From: Pipra filicauda
Lineage: Eukaryota > Chordata > Aves > Passeriformes > Pipridae
Assembly (NCBI RefSeq): GCF_003945595.2
Contig: NW_024104673.1
Span: 293,936-357,935, forward strand
Reading direction: 5' to 3'
DNA length: 64,000 bases
This document shows, in pieces, positions 32,404-44,262 of this stretch. The first letter of the stretch is position 1; the number at the start of each line of letters is the position of its first letter. A program made the position numbers and the translations under genes. The notes under the pieces were generated by a model. The model was not told where the DNA came from. It saw nothing but the letters and a program-made list of their open reading frames with translations, and made no database searches.

Positions 32404-33469
32404 TTGGTCCTCTAAAACTGTACCTGGAAATTTCTCCAAGCAACGTTGATTTCATTTGCTTTGGGTTAAATGGGCTTTTAACCTGTTTTTAAGGAAGTGT
32501 ATTGTCCTCATCCTAAAGGCCTGTAATGGGTTTGCAGAAAAAAAAACCACTCGAGATTTCTCCTCATTTCTGTCTAAAAATTACCGGTCTCGGAGAAAAG
32601 GGACAGTTCAGTTCCTTTGTAAGACATTTACGTGCAAAAGGGGGGAAAATAAAGGAAGGCAGGAATTGTTTGGAGATAATTAGAGTCTGGCACAATGCAA
32701 AATATTCCATAGAATTAACCTGGGAACTGAAAACACCAACTACTGACCCACAACGTTACTGAACCTGAAAATGGAGTTTTTCTCGTGAGCCACCGTAAAA
32801 TTCCACTACCTTCAGCATCAGGTGGGATTTCCATGGAAAAATGGGATTTTCCAGGGGTTTGGTTGCCCAGCTCCAGGTGAGAAGTTCCAAGCTCTGGCTC
32901 TTGAGTCACTTCCAGTCGCTTCTCCCCTCTGCTCCTCAACATCCCTCTGCAATAAATTATGGACACAACACCCCCAGGAGTTGGGATCCTGGTTATCTTT
33001 CCAAATATGGCCCTTGGGCCTTTCTTCTTCCTAATATTTTCTTAATTTTCAGTTAAAAAATGTGTGTATAGAAACATTTAACCCCCTCTCATTGTCTTTT
33101 TGAAGGCCTAACACCCACAGCTTCCAATATTTAACAGCTTCACACGGCCTGAACGGGTCAAAACTTCCCATATCTGGAAGAAAAACCATTTTTTTTATAA
33201 AGAGAAGACTTGATAAAGCTCAATTCAGCCAACTTAACTTCACCCAATGGGAGGGTTTCCCTAGAGGCCACATGAAAGTTTTCCTTCTGCATGGGAATAG
33301 TTTTTTTTTTTACTTCACTAAAGAGGAATTTGCCACCTCTGCTGAGGAGCTGCAAGAGGACACACACGTTGAAGAGAAGCTTTCAAAACCAAAATAAGCT
33401 TTCCAGCCCCCTATTTATTTGTGAGGGTTAATTAGGCAACTAGACTAGTTAATAAAATAACTAAATGCT
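32404..33469. other. Unique non-coding DNA, no gene seen
   Basis: AT-rich sequence with T runs near 32395-32405 and 33300-33310. No gene or repeat family is recognised. Confidence 0.45.
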
Positions 33470-34095
33470 GTGTCTTCACTCAGGCAACACTCAGCCCTGG
33501 CACTGCCATTCATAATAATATTAACAATAATATTAATAATGATATTAATAATAATATTAATAATAATACTAATAATATAGGGGGTGATTTTTTCCAGCAG
33601 GACAATCAAACCTGGCAATTCTGTGCCCTCTGTCTGTTCAACAGGAGGGTCCAAGCCATGCTCAGGGTTCTGTGTCTTCACCCAGGCAACACTCAGCACT
33701 GGCACTGCCATTCATAATAATATTAATAATAATATTAATAATAATACTACTAATAATATTAATAATATTGGGGCAATTTTTTCCAGCAGGACAATCAAAC
33801 CTGACAATTCTGTGCCCTTTGTCTGTGCAACAGGAGGGCCCAAGCCATGCTCAGGGTTCTGTGTCTTCACCCAGGCAACACTCAGCACTGGCACTGCCAT
33901 TCATAATAATATTAATAATAATAATAATAATATTAATTATATTGGGGGTGATTTTTTCCAATGGGACAATTAAACCTGACAATTCTGTGCCCTCTGTCTG
34001 TGCAACAGGAGGGTCCAAGCCATGCTCAGGGTTCACCCAGGCAACACTCAGCACTGGCACTGCCACTCATAATAATATTAATAATATTGGGGCTG
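33470..34095. repeat. 166-202-bp tandem repeat with (AAT)n cores, four units
   Basis: CAGGCAACACTCAGC begins units at 33481, 33683, 33872 and 34038. Each full unit has CACTGGCACTGCCATTCATA, then an AATAATATT-type microsatellite of varying length, then TTTTTTCCAGCAGGACAATC or a variant, and CAGGAGGGTCCAAGCCATGC. Unit length differences come mostly from the AAT cores and a deletion of CTGTGTCTT in the fourth unit. The fourth unit ends after its AAT core, close to a CR1 fragment. The unit has no match I recognise. Confidence 0.93.
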
Positions 34096-34099
34096 CCAA

Positions 34100-34402
34100 A
34101 AATCATGGAGAGAGAGTATGGACAAGGGCCTGGAGGGACAGGACAAGGGGGAATGGCTTCAACCTGGCAGAGAGTGGGTTTAGGTGGGATATTGGGAAGG
34201 AATTCCTCCCTGGGAGGGTGGGGAGGGGCTGGGATGGAATTCCCAGAGAAGCTGTGGCTGCCCCTGGATCCCTGGAAGTGTCCAAGGCCAGGCTGGAGCA
34301 ACCTGGGCTGGTGGGAGGTGTCCCTGCCCGTGGCAGGGGGTGGAATGGGATGATTTTAAGGTCCCTTCCAACCCAAACCATTCCATGATTCCCCGATTTA
34401 CA
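34100..34402 (+). mobile_element. CR1: CR1 LINE 3'-end fragment, about 300 bp
   Basis: 'GAGGGACAGGACAAGGGGGA', 'GGTGGGATATTGGGAAGGAA', 'CCCAGAGAAGCTGTGGCTGC', 'AAGTGTCCAAGGCCAGGCTG', the GTGTCCCTGCCCGTGGCAGG core and 'TTCCAACCCAAACCATTCCA'. This is one of the best-preserved CR1 ends in the window and follows the 166-202-bp array directly. Confidence 0.95.
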
Positions 34403-36724
34403 CCTGCATGTACAGGAATACAGAACCTGAGAGACAAAGCTACGAGATATTGAGTTTTTATCTGTCAAGATTGCACCTGGGAGTATTTTTATCCCAAATT
34501 TGCAGCCCCTTCCAAGCCCAAAGGCCTGATTTTGGCAGGAACTGGCTCCTCTGTTTGTTTGGGAAGGTGGTTGAACACAAAAGGATGGGTTTCCTGCCAC
34601 GTTCCTCGTGCCACACGAGCAGCCAACGAGGCCAGTGAGCAACGTTGTGTCCAAGTTGTGATTTGAGAGGTTTTCTAAACCACAGAATAAGTGGATTACT
34701 GACCAAAAAAAATCCCGGCTCCTGCCAAAGCACATTTTTACAAAACACAAAAAGACCAAAAAAAAAACCAAACAAAAACAAGATTTAACCCATAAAAAAA
34801 ATAAAATTAATGAAAAAGGGAAAGAGAACAGAGTTAGTGCAGAAAAAAGGAGAGAGGAGAACCTGCTGGGTAAACTGGGGTGTCAGGAGGAATAATTCTT
34901 TTTTCCTGCTTTACCAAGTCAACTAAACTCTGCAGGTTTTTTCCCCTCTCTGAAACAGGGAGAGGAGAACTTTGCAACAATGATTTGCTTGACCAAATTG
35001 AGCCTCCTGACCTGCAGGGTGACCCCTCCCAGCACGGTGTGTTTGAAGGGGGCCAAGGACAGGGTGTGCTCCTGGTTTGTAACTGGGTTAAGGGCAGAGG
35101 GGGAACAGTCATTCCAGGATTTGTGCTGGAGGAATCCTGGTTGGGTTCCAGCTGGTGGAAGTGGCCGGAATAAACTTGGGTTGGTTTGTACCCGAAGCAG
35201 CCCCTCCTGAGGATCTCAGGAGGGTCAAACAAGTGGATCAGGGCACAGCTGGTTGTGCTGGGAGAGCTGCTGGGAAATATTCCACATCCAGGCCGTGCTC
35301 CAGTGCTTTGAAGAGCTGGGATTAGCTTGGCCTCCAGGTTCCTCCATGGAATTCCTGGCATAGCTCAAAGGGCTCTGACCGTGAAATGTTAAACGTGGCC
35401 AGATGTGTGTGGAGCAAAGTGCCACGGGCTGGGATGGGCTGGGATGTCAGGCACAACTGCTGAGTCACAGGAATTCCGAGGGGATCACTGACATGCACAG
35501 GACCTGTGCGGGAAAGCCACTTTGGGTTCCAGAAAATTCAAAGGAAACCCAAACAAACAAACCACAAACCACACACACACACAAAAAAAAAGCCAACGTA
35601 GACTGTAAAATTCTATAAGTATCCTGACATTTCATACTGAAATTGCCGTAGTTTTCTGGGGAAGAAGAAGAAGAAAACCAAAAAAGGTTTCAAGTTTAGG
35701 TTTTATTTTTCACTATTGAATTTTTTTCCATTCTTAAATATTGGTACCTCAGTGATTAGTGAACGAAAAAATGTATTGTAGGGTGGGGTGTGTGTTACAA
35801 CAAGCAATAGTAACCATTAAATTGCATCTGCCAGTGCCTGTATAGATCAGTATATTTGTCTTCACCTCTGAGTTTGGAGTGCCTGCTTTTATCCTTTTGC
35901 TTTCTTCAATTGTCTTTGCAATGTCTCCCACAGCTCTGCTCTGGCCTCGGATTTCTGTGGCTCCCGTGACGTGGATTTGATGAGCTCAGAGGCCACTTCT
36001 CCCCTCGGACATCCCTGATCCTCTGACATTTAAACAACAGGCAAATCATCCCACGGCTTCAGCCCCGGAGAGCTGGAGCTGTGCCAGTCACAATATTACC
36101 CTGCTCTTTCCACTGACGTGGGGAGGACGGGCTGTGCTCCTCCAAGGAGGGGCTGAGGGCTGAAAACTGGGCTACAGCTTCAGGCAGAGGCTGGTGGTCA
36201 TTAGAGATGGGTGCAGACGGGTTGAAATAGCCCCTTAAAAATCAAAAGTCTTCATGGGAAACACTCAGCTGGGGATAAAATCCCTTTTCTGGACGAGCCC
36301 GGGAAAATGGGTTATTATTTCCACTGGAACATCCTCATGTGCAAGAGGGGTGGGTTGGGTGTTAAAACAACCCCCAGATCAGAACATTAAAACATTAAGA
36401 CTTCCCAAAATGACCTGAGCAAAGTCACGAGCAAATAATTTGACTTTTTGTCTCACCTCGGACGAGGAAAGAACTTCCCAGCTCTAAAACTCTCCCAGGA
36501 CCAAAGAGCTGCCTCCTGCTTTTCCCAGCAGCACCAGCAGCACCAGCCACTCGCTCCCTGACGCCCCAAAATGCCACAGGTGTTGGAGACAGACTCCAGA
36601 GATCCAATCCCTCGTGGAATGGGGGGTGATTCATCCACAGCTCACCCAGCTCTGAGCTAAACCTGGTCCTGCTCCTTGGGGACAGGGTTTAGAGGTGCAC
36701 TTGACCCCCCAAGTGCTGGGTTAA
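34403..36724. other. Unique non-coding DNA with short simple repeats
   Basis: Contains A-rich tracts near 34760-34810, a small (CA)n run near 35569-35582 and a GAA run near 35663. The AT-rich part at 35560-35900 resembles untranslated or intergenic DNA. The 175-codon minus-strand frame near 34834-35361 shows no recognised domain. Confidence 0.45.
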
Positions 36725-36785
36725 TACTCAGACTTGATGATCTTAAAGGTCTTTTCCAGCCTAAATTATCCTGTGATTCCATAAC
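36725..36785 (+). mobile_element. CR1: CR1 LINE 3' tip of the classical type
   Basis: 'CTTGATGATCTTAAAGGTCT' and 'TTTCCAGCCTAAATTATCCT' followed by GTGATTCCATAA. Only the last 60 bp or so of the element are recognisable. Confidence 0.85.
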
Positions 36786-37440
36786 TCCCTCCCTGGAGTC
36801 CTCCCCTCCCTTCTCCCAAGAGGCCTCTTGTGCCAGTGATTAATTCTGTCCTGCATTTTCATTTGGCTGCAGGAGAACAAAGGATGTGTTGGGTCACTTA
36901 CATAAAGGAAGGAATATATTGTCATCATCCAGCCAGATTAATGAAAAAGGTCACAAAAACACACCAAAGGCCAACGTTTCAGCTGGTGGAAGGAACAGAG
37001 CTCCACTGGTCACACTGGTTCACAAACTTCAGCAGGGGACAGTTATACCCCATTTAAAGCCTGGCACCACAATTTGCAGAGGAACAATTTGTGAAGAATT
37101 AAAAAAAATAAAATAAAATAAGGAAAACAAATGCCAAAGCTCAGACAAACCCTGCAGATCCATTACTTTCAGCATGTGGTTTTCTCTGATTTATCCCCCA
37201 GCCCTTGGCTGATGAAACCCCCCTTTTCAATCCATTCCTATTTTCCCCTTCATTGCACAACTGCTTTAAAGGGTTGCAGAATTCCAAGGACTACCAGGGC
37301 TACTGCCCAGATTTATTTCTCCCTGAGTCCTGCAGCATCAAGCTGGCAATTCCAGGGGGCACAGGCCAAATGCCATCCACTTCAGTTTGGCAAAAAAAAA
37401 GCCAATTCCCAGTGTTTCCCTGGCACCTCGACCAGCAGGT

Positions 37441-37635
37441 TTGACAGGACGAGGGGAGACGGCCTTGAGGGAGGTTCAGGTGGGATTTCAGGAGGAATTT
37501 TTTTTCATGGAAGGAGTGGTTAATCATTGGAGCAGGCTCCCCAGGGAAGTGGAAGAGTCTCCAGCCCTGGAAGTGTCCAAAAATCGAGCATTCCATGGGA
37601 TGGCTCAGTGGGATTTGGTCACACCTTGGACTTAG
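37441..37635 (+). mobile_element. CR1: CR1 LINE ORF2-end and 3' fragment
   Basis: 'GACAGGACGAGGGGAGACGG', 'GGTTCAGGTGGGATTTCAGG', 'CATTGGAGCAGGCTCCCCAG' and 'TCTCCAGCCCTGGAAGTGTC' follow the CR1 ORF2 terminus (HWSRLPREVEESPALEV). Homology fades before the terminal tail. Confidence 0.85.
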
Positions 37636-38409
37636 CTTTAGAATTCCATGGAGGCACCAATGTCCCCCCTCCTGCCCCCTCCTCTTTCCCAGGGGATCCC
37701 CAGGGCTCAGCTCAGGGTTCCACCATCATCCTGGTTAACTCCTCAGCATCATCATCCTCCCCCTGCCCCTCAAGGCTTGGCCTCCCCTCTCCCTCAAGGC
37801 CAAACCTCGAGGCATTCAGTGCCTTCCCATTCCCTTCCTCCACCCCCTCCCCAGAGGGTTTTCCATGTGGAAGAGCAAAGCCATGAAGGAGAGAGGACTG
37901 GAGGAGCTGGCCCTGGACTCCAGGAGAATTCCTGTCTCCAGGACTGTCAGCAGGAACATGCCCTCATTATTAACATTTGGATGTTGGAGACGTTTCCAGG
38001 CCAAACTGCTGCTTTCAAAGCTGACTGAAAGTTCTTCCCTGGCACGACTTTCCCCCCTTTTCTTTATTTTATTGCATAACCAGCAAAAAAAGCCTCAGAA
38101 AGGTTGAGTGTGAGGCAGCTTGTGCCGCTCACACGCATGGGATGGTCCCCTGCTCTGAGTCACTGAGCAGATGTCCCTCCTCGTGGGATGCATCCAGTGG
38201 CTCTGGGAAGAAAAAGGAATTTAACTCCTCCCTCTGAACTGGAGGATTCCAGTGGGAATTTTCACACCCAGCCATCAGATTTACCTGATTTTATCCTTTG
38301 TTGTTAAAATCACAGAGAAGAAATAAGCAGTGAAGCCATTGAAGTGCAGCTGTCCCTTCCTTGGAAATCTTTGGAAATAAAGGGAGAGTGTTCCTTTTCC
38401 TGAAAAAGT
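37636..38409. other. Unique non-coding DNA, no gene seen
   Basis: C-rich at 37650-37860, then mixed sequence. Open frames (119-126 codons) are Pro/Ser-rich because of base skew. Confidence 0.45.
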
Positions 38410-38437
38410 TTCTGGTGGTGGTGGTGGCTATTATTAT
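38410..38437. repeat. (TGG)n-(ATT)n compound microsatellite
   Basis: TGGTGGTGGTGGTGG is followed by CTATTATTATTATCA directly before a minus-strand CR1 tail. Confidence 0.85.
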
Positions 38438-38715
38438 TATCATGGAATGGTTTGGGTTGGAGGGGCATTAAAGATCATCCAGTGCCACCCCCTGCCATGG
38501 GCAGGGACACCTTCCACCAGCCCAGGTTGCTCCAAGCTGGCCTTGGACACTTCCAGGGATGAAGCAGCCACAGCTCCTCTGGGAATTCCATCCCAGCCCC
38601 TCCCCACCTTCACAGGGAGGGATTCCTTCCCAGTATCCCATCTCTCCCTGCCCTCTGGCAGTGGGAAGCCATTCCCTGTGTCCTGTCTCTCCAGGCCCTT
38701 GTCAACAGTCTCCAC
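38438..38715 (-). mobile_element. CR1: CR1 LINE 3'-end fragment, about 280 bp
   Basis: 'CATGGAATGGTTTGGGTTGG', a CCATGGGCAGGGACACCTTCC core, 'GGCCTTGGACACTTCCAGGG', 'GGGAATTCCATCCCAGCCCC', 'CCATTCCCTGTGTCCTGTCT' and 'CTCCAGGCCCTTGTCAACAG' in reverse orientation. It is one of the better-preserved copies. Confidence 0.95.
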
Positions 38716-39616
38716 CTTTCACAATTCTCTTTATCAGCTTTGGAAATTTTGGGAGGTGAAAGGGTAGCAGGAGTTAACCAGAGCACTGTCATCTGGTTTG
38801 GGAGGAGTGAGAGAAGCAACAACGCCAAAATTTTATAAAACTGATGAAGTTTGTGACTCCCAAAAGCCATTTGGTGGCAGCTCTTCAAGGTAGATCCTAA
38901 ACTCCCCCTCAGTGTTGCCTCAGCATTTGGGTTCCCAATCCCTGGATCCCTCCAGAGCTGGTTGGGATTCCTGGCAGGAAGGAAAACGAGAAGCAGCTCC
39001 TGGTTAGTCTGGGGAAGTTGTTTAAATCCACAATGCACCCCAAGAAAACAACCACCTTCATCTGCCAACAGAGCTGGGTGGAAGCAGAAGGGAATTGCCC
39101 TCACAGAGCACAGGGGTTGGTGCTGCTGTTTAAAAATGGAGAGTTGAAAAACTTATTCCATTTTCACTGAGGGAAAACACAGGAGCTGCAATAAATTCAA
39201 TGCAGGTCTACCTGGTTTTTTAAATCTCAATTTTTTCCCATTTTTTTCCTCTCAAACGATCAATTATGAGCTGCTGGAGGTTTTTTTTTTTTATCCCAGA
39301 GAAGAAATGAAGCGTTGAAATCAGGAGTGGAATGGGAGAGCCGTGACCTACCAGTCAGAGGTCATTTATTAGAGGTCAGGGCTTCTTTCTGCACCCAATA
39401 TTTCTCCCTGTCACCTCAGAGCAAAAGCAAAGTGAGCAGCTTCAGGCAGTGATTTAATGCTGAAGCCCAAGGAAACTCCCATAGCCCTGGTGGAAAGAAG
39501 AAGAGAGACTCTGTGTCACCAGTTCTCTATGTTCTGACCCTCCCTCCCCAGCTGAAGCAACTCCCAACCCACCCCAATTAAAGCCAGAGAAGTGCAAGAT
39601 GTCAGGCCCAGACTCC
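38716..39616. other. Unique non-coding DNA, no gene seen
   Basis: Mixed sequence with a T run near 39281-39291. No domain-bearing frame. Confidence 0.45.
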
Positions 39617-39695
39617 CAGAATCACAGAATCAATTAGGCTGGAAAAGACCTCTGAGATCATCCAGTCCAGAGCTCGTCTCACACTCAGCTCCAGA
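39617..39695 (-). mobile_element. CR1: CR1 LINE 3'-end fragment of the classical type
   Basis: 'CCAGAATCACAGAATCAATT' and 'AGGCTGGAAAAGACCTCTGA' with 'GATCATCCAGTCCAGAGCTC' match the reverse complement of the CR1 terminus and tail. The sequence to its right does not match CR1. Confidence 0.85.
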
Positions 39696-40055
39696 TCCAT
39701 GGCAGCTTATCTCTTAATTCCAAACAGCCCTTCAGCCCTGCTAATCACCCAGAGCACCCATCTCCTTATCAGCTGGAGGTGAAAATACACCTTTAGTAGT
39801 TTTTAACTCAATAAGCCCCAAACCTTTGATGGGCTCCAGCTCTGCTGGCACCAGTCACCGTCACATCATCAGCTCCTCTGGGGAGAATTTGTTCCAGATT
39901 CCCTTAATTAACTTCTTCTGCCTCTCCCTTGCCCAGAAACGAAGCTCCAATCACGTCTGGCTGGTGCAGCAGCACGACAGAGCCGGGGCTGTTGTGTGTC
40001 ACTGCAGACACCAACTGCAGCCTCTGCACAGGGCACAGATAATGCACTGGCCTTG

Positions 40056-40569
40056 TTCCTAATTCCTTAGTCCTTATGCCTTATGCCTTATTCCTTAGTC
40101 TTTATCCCTTATTCCTTATTCTTTATTCCTTAGTCCTTAGTCCTTGTTCCTTATTCCTTAGTCCTTATTCTTTATTCTTTATTCCTTATTCCTTATGCCT
40201 TAGTCTTTATTCCTTATTCCTTATTCCTTATTCCTTATTCCTTATTCCTTATTCCTTGTTCCTTATTCTTTATTCCTTATGCCTTATTCTTTATTCTTTA
40301 TTCCTTAGTCCTTGTTCCTTATTCCTTATTCCTTAGTCCTTATTCCTTATTCTTTATTCCTTATTCCTTGTTCCTTATTCCTTATTCTTTATTCCTTATT
40401 CCTTATTCCTTGTTCCTTATTCCTTATTCTTTATTCCTTAGTCCTTATTCTTTTTTCTTTATTCCTTAGTCCTTGTTCCTTATTCCTTAGTCCTTGTTCC
40501 TTAGTCCTTCTTCCTTATTCCTTAGTCCTTCTTCCTCATTCCTTATTCCTTAGTCCTTCTTCCTTAGTG
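40056..40569. repeat. 7-bp minisatellite (TTCCTTA)n, about 73 units
   Basis: Units are mainly TTCCTTA, TTCTTTA, TTCCTTG and TCCTTAG over about 514 bp. The 7-bp period, not divisible by three, cycles each frame through the same 7-residue peptide (SLFLIPY). This explains the 86- and 119-codon frames. Variant units cluster into local higher-order patterns. The right end decays into TTCTTCCTTAGTGCAG. Confidence 0.97.
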
Positions 40570-41684
40570 CAGAGTGGATGGTTGTTGCTATTTAAGAATA
40601 AATTCAAAGCCAAGACACGACCCCCCAGTGCAGACAGGTGGGTGCTGCTGTTGAGGATTCCCAGTGTGTGATTCTCCCGAGTGCCTGGAGCAAGGACCAC
40701 TCAGGGGTTCCTCCTGTGCTCACAAGGGCTGCAGAGGTGTAAGACCCTCCCAGCACATCAAACAGAGATTATTCTGTTTCCAGAGAGCCCTCCAAGTGCT
40801 GGGAATGGTCCCACCACTGTCCCTCGGGGGGGGCCATCAAAGCCTGGGGTCCCTGAGCCCGAGGACGGGGGGCTCAGGAGGTTTGGAGGCTGCTGTGGGC
40901 TGGAAATGCAGCCACAGGAAGAGTCTCTCGGTGGAAAGACACTGATGGGAAAGAGCTGCACTGAGGAGTCTGCAACCCATTAACTGGTGACTTCACCAGC
41001 CTGGCTCCCCTCCCGTGCCCACCTCCCTCCCTCCAGCTGGTTACTCAGTGCCCTCTGGAACAGGGGCTTGCTTTGCCCTGGGAGCTCTAAGAGATGTTTA
41101 TAAACAATATCAAAGTGCAAGAAGTGTGTTTGGAACAGCCAAACAGTGTTTGGGTGTTTTGCTACGTGCAAGTTCCTAAACAAGGTGGGGGTAAATAATT
41201 CTGGATACATTTGTTTGTTTGCTCACACTGCCTTCAAAGCAACTCACCATCAACTCCACTCCACTTGCCAGCAACTGATTTGTACTCCCTGCTTCCTTTT
41301 CAGTTTGTTTGGGAAATCTCAATGTATTTTTGTGGTTCAGTGGGTATTTAAGCTCTTCTTTTCCACTGCACTAATTCAGACCCTGGTCATGGGGACACAG
41401 GACAAAAATATAATGGCTGAGGGTTTGATTCAATGTTATCACGTTCCAAGCCTGTGGTGGAGGGTGTCTTGCCTCCCTTTGGGTTTCTATCATGTTGTGT
41501 GGCTCAGAAACGGGTACCAACAACCTTTGGGTGCTCCGTGGCAAAGGGAATACTTGGAAAACAGGACTGGAATTGGGGCAGCCAACAGACAATGGATGGA
41601 TGGCAAGACTCTTAATTTTTGTGGTTTAAAGATCCACCCTGGGGTGTCTTCTTGGGCCATGACAGCAAACCAGCCCCCAGCAGA
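40570..41684. other. Unique non-coding DNA, no gene seen
   Basis: The 199-codon plus-strand frame (41146-41745) ends inside the following CR1 fragment and shows no known domain, so I do not call it. No other repeat is recognised. Confidence 0.4.
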
Positions 41685-41920
41685 CAGAATCACACCATCA
41701 CTCAGGTTGGAAAAGACCTCCAAGGTCACCAAGTCCAACCTTTGATGGAATCCCACCCTGCCCACTAAACCACAGAGGGATGGTCAATAGACACTGCTCA
41801 TTTTTGGAACACTTCCAGAATGGAACACCATTCCCTGTCCCAGTGCTTGACCCTTCTTTCAGTGAAAAGTTTTCCCCTAATATCCAAAGTACATGGCCTG
41901 GAACTCTGGGCACGTCAGAC
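41685..41920 (-). mobile_element. CR1: CR1 LINE 3'-end fragment of the classical type, about 235 bp
   Basis: 'CAGGTTGGAAAAGACCTCCA', 'AGGTCACCAAGTCCAACCTT', 'GCCCACTAAACCACAGAGGG', 'TTTTGGAACACTTCCAGAAT' and 'GTGAAAAGTTTTCCCCTAAT' are the reverse complement of the classical CR1 3' end running into the end of ORF2. Confidence 0.93.
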
Positions 41921-43133
41921 ACTCAGCAACCTTTGCCACAGGAAATCCCTAAAACTCCTGCTCCATTTCTGGGACTCTCTGACCCATCCTTTAAAAGGAC
42001 TAATCCAATTTCCTACCCCTGTCCCTAAAACCAAACCAAGCAAGCACAGGATGCCCCTGGATCTTTGGATCTTTAGCCCAACGTGGTGCAAACCAACCCA
42101 TAACTGGGTGTCCTGGTTAAACCTCAGCACTGGGAAAATGATGGACAACATCCTGGTCCCTGCTCAGCACACACAGCTCGGCTGGGGAGGGCAGCAAATG
42201 CCCCAAACCTGGCAGAGCTGTGTCCCATGAATTCCCCGGGATCACAGCTCAGAGGGATGGAATCACACAAAGGATCCGGGAGCGCCCACAAAGGTTCTGG
42301 GGGCACCGAGGTGACGTCGGGCTGAGTTAAACCCACAGTTTGTTTCTGGGCCTGGGTGCCTTTTAAAAATAGGAAAAGGTTGCAAAACAACCATGTCAGA
42401 AGGCTCTTTTTTTCCTCCCATCCCCACTCCTGGGATGAATAATCCCGTGGCAAGATAAGTGGGCGAAGCATTACCCGATGACGTTGCTGTCGGCCGTGAT
42501 TATAAACAACAGTGTGAGACCTCTTGGCTCATTTTTCCCATTAAAAAACCCACTTGGTATTTGGAAATGAATCTGCCAGGGAAGTGCTCGTTTGAAAGTT
42601 CCACGGATGGAGCTGCAAATCATCCCCCTTTGGAAGCAGTGGGGGAGAGGAGACGTTGTTGTTTTACTTCCTGGGCTGCACGTCCGAGGCTCTGCTGTGG
42701 TGGGATGAGCTCTGGGGAAGGGTCCCAAGGATCCCAAGGATTCCCAGCAGGGACTCAGCTCTGTTGTCACTGTGGTTCTCCAGCTCTGCCACGGATCTGT
42801 GTGAATTTGCTGCTCATCAAGAGAAGGAAACACTCATTAGCCTCAATGACACTCCGGGAATGTTGAATCCAAAGAGAGGTGAAGGGCTAGGGTTGTGTGT
42901 TTATTTGTTTTAGGCTTTTATAAAGTGGCTATAAAAACATCTGGGTTGTTGAACAGAGAGACAGCCAGACACAGACTGCAGTGGGCTGGAGGCAACAACC
43001 ATCCTCACGTCCCACAGAGCAACGGGCAGAGGAAAATCTGATCCACAAACAACAATTAACAAAGGCCAGGGGTTAAAAGGACTGAGAAGTGGCTGATCTG
43101 TGGGGAAGACACACTCCTGGTGCTCCATTAACT
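41921..43133. other. Unique DNA, no gene seen
   Basis: About 42430-42520 holds a repeat-free stretch with TGACGTTG and GTGATTATAAAC that could be regulatory, but nothing decisive. No dispersed repeats are recognised. Confidence 0.4.
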
Positions 43134-43169
43134 CCACTTTTTAATATGCTGTGCCATATTAAAAAGTGG
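43134..43169. repeat. Perfect 15-bp inverted repeat with 6-bp loop
   Basis: CCACTTTTTAATATG, loop CTGTGC, then CATATTAAAAAGTGG. The palindrome abuts a CR1 fragment, which begins at about 43170. Confidence 0.95.
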
Positions 43170-43265
43170 AAGGTCCTGGAAGGCCACAGTTAAGTCACCC
43201 CAAAGCTTCTCTTCTCCAGGCTGAGCAATCCCAGTTCTCCCATCCTTCCCTCCCCTCTGATCCCC
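43170..43265 (-). mobile_element. CR1: CR1 LINE internal fragment (ORF2 end)
   Basis: 'CAGTTAAGTCACCCCAAAGC', 'TTCTCTTCTCCAGGCTGAGC' and 'CCCAGTTCTCCCATCCTTCC' are the reverse complement of the CR1 segment encoding the LRELGLFSLEKRRLRGDL region. The 3' end is missing. Confidence 0.88.
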
Positions 43266-44136
43266 GCGGTGGCTGCACAGAGGGAGTGCAAACAGAACTT
43301 TCAGAGGAGTAAATTGGTTCTGCAGGCTCAAATCCTTGGAAGTTTCCACTGGGGTGTCTGGTTTTCATATTCAAGCCCTCTTGGATCACCTGCCCGTGGC
43401 TCCTTTGCTGCTGCGGGGATCAAGTTAAAAACGTTGTTTTCGGAGCTAACTATAAAATTAATGATGTTTTATAAAAGGAAGTCCCCCAGATTGGCCCCCT
43501 GTCCTTCACATCCCAGCTATAAAGAGAATGTTGCCTTCTGCAAACCCAAAGCAAGTCCTGAGGAGGGAGGGAAGTCCCTTTAATGCTCAGCCCCAATCCT
43601 AATCCCAATTAAAAATGGCAAATCAGCTGACAGCTTTGTTTGAAGGATCTTAACCTTCAGCCACTGCTCAGTCCTTTAATCGATGGCATTTGGGAGTCCT
43701 GAATTCTATAGGATTAAACAATTTCCTCTCCCACTTTGTTCCCTTTGGACAGAACATGCAGTTCCCTCTGGACTGCACATGCCTTCAGCTGGAGAACTCA
43801 CACTCTGTCCCTCCCACAACCCACAGGAACACACAGAGGAGCCCCCTGGCAGAGCAGAAAATCCAATTTTTGCTTCTGACACTTTTCTGGACCTCCAAGG
43901 TGCCCCCGAGCACCAGAGGAGCAGTTGGGGTCATCCAGGGTGACCCAAAGCACACAGCAGGGTCCTGACTCCCAGGAGGATCAGGGATCACAGGATAAAC
44001 ACCTCCAAGCAGGAGAGGAAGTTCTCTTATAATTCAGGTTATTACCTAGATGAGTACAAGACTGTGTGCCCAAAGGATGCCTGGAAGTTTTCATACTGAA
44101 ACATGCTGGAGCAGCATCCTCTGATCATCTTTAGAT
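43266..44136. other. Unique non-coding DNA, no gene seen
   Basis: No repeats or domain-bearing frames are recognised. Confidence 0.45.
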
Positions 44137-44262
44137 CCATCAACACTTAAACCAAGCACAAAACCTCCTCATTTCAGGAGGTCCCAGCTCACAGGAGGTC
44201 CATCAGCACTTAAACCAAGCACAAAACCTCCTCATTTCAGGAGGTCCCAGCTCACAGGAGGT
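44137..44262. repeat. 63-bp tandem duplication, nearly perfect
   Basis: CCATCAACACTTAAACCAAG at 44137 recurs at 44200 with one difference (CAGCACTT). The following sequence up to CACAGGAGGTCCAT is otherwise identical between copies. It also contains a short internal inverted repeat (CCTCCT and AGGAGG). The high identity implies a recent duplication. Confidence 0.96.

Noticed and set aside
39937..40062. Possible terminal exon after a strong acceptor-like tract
   Set aside because: The peptide (KRSSNHVWLVQQHDRAGAVV) matches nothing I know and no donor or partner exon is seen. Left as a note under the 7-bp array finding.
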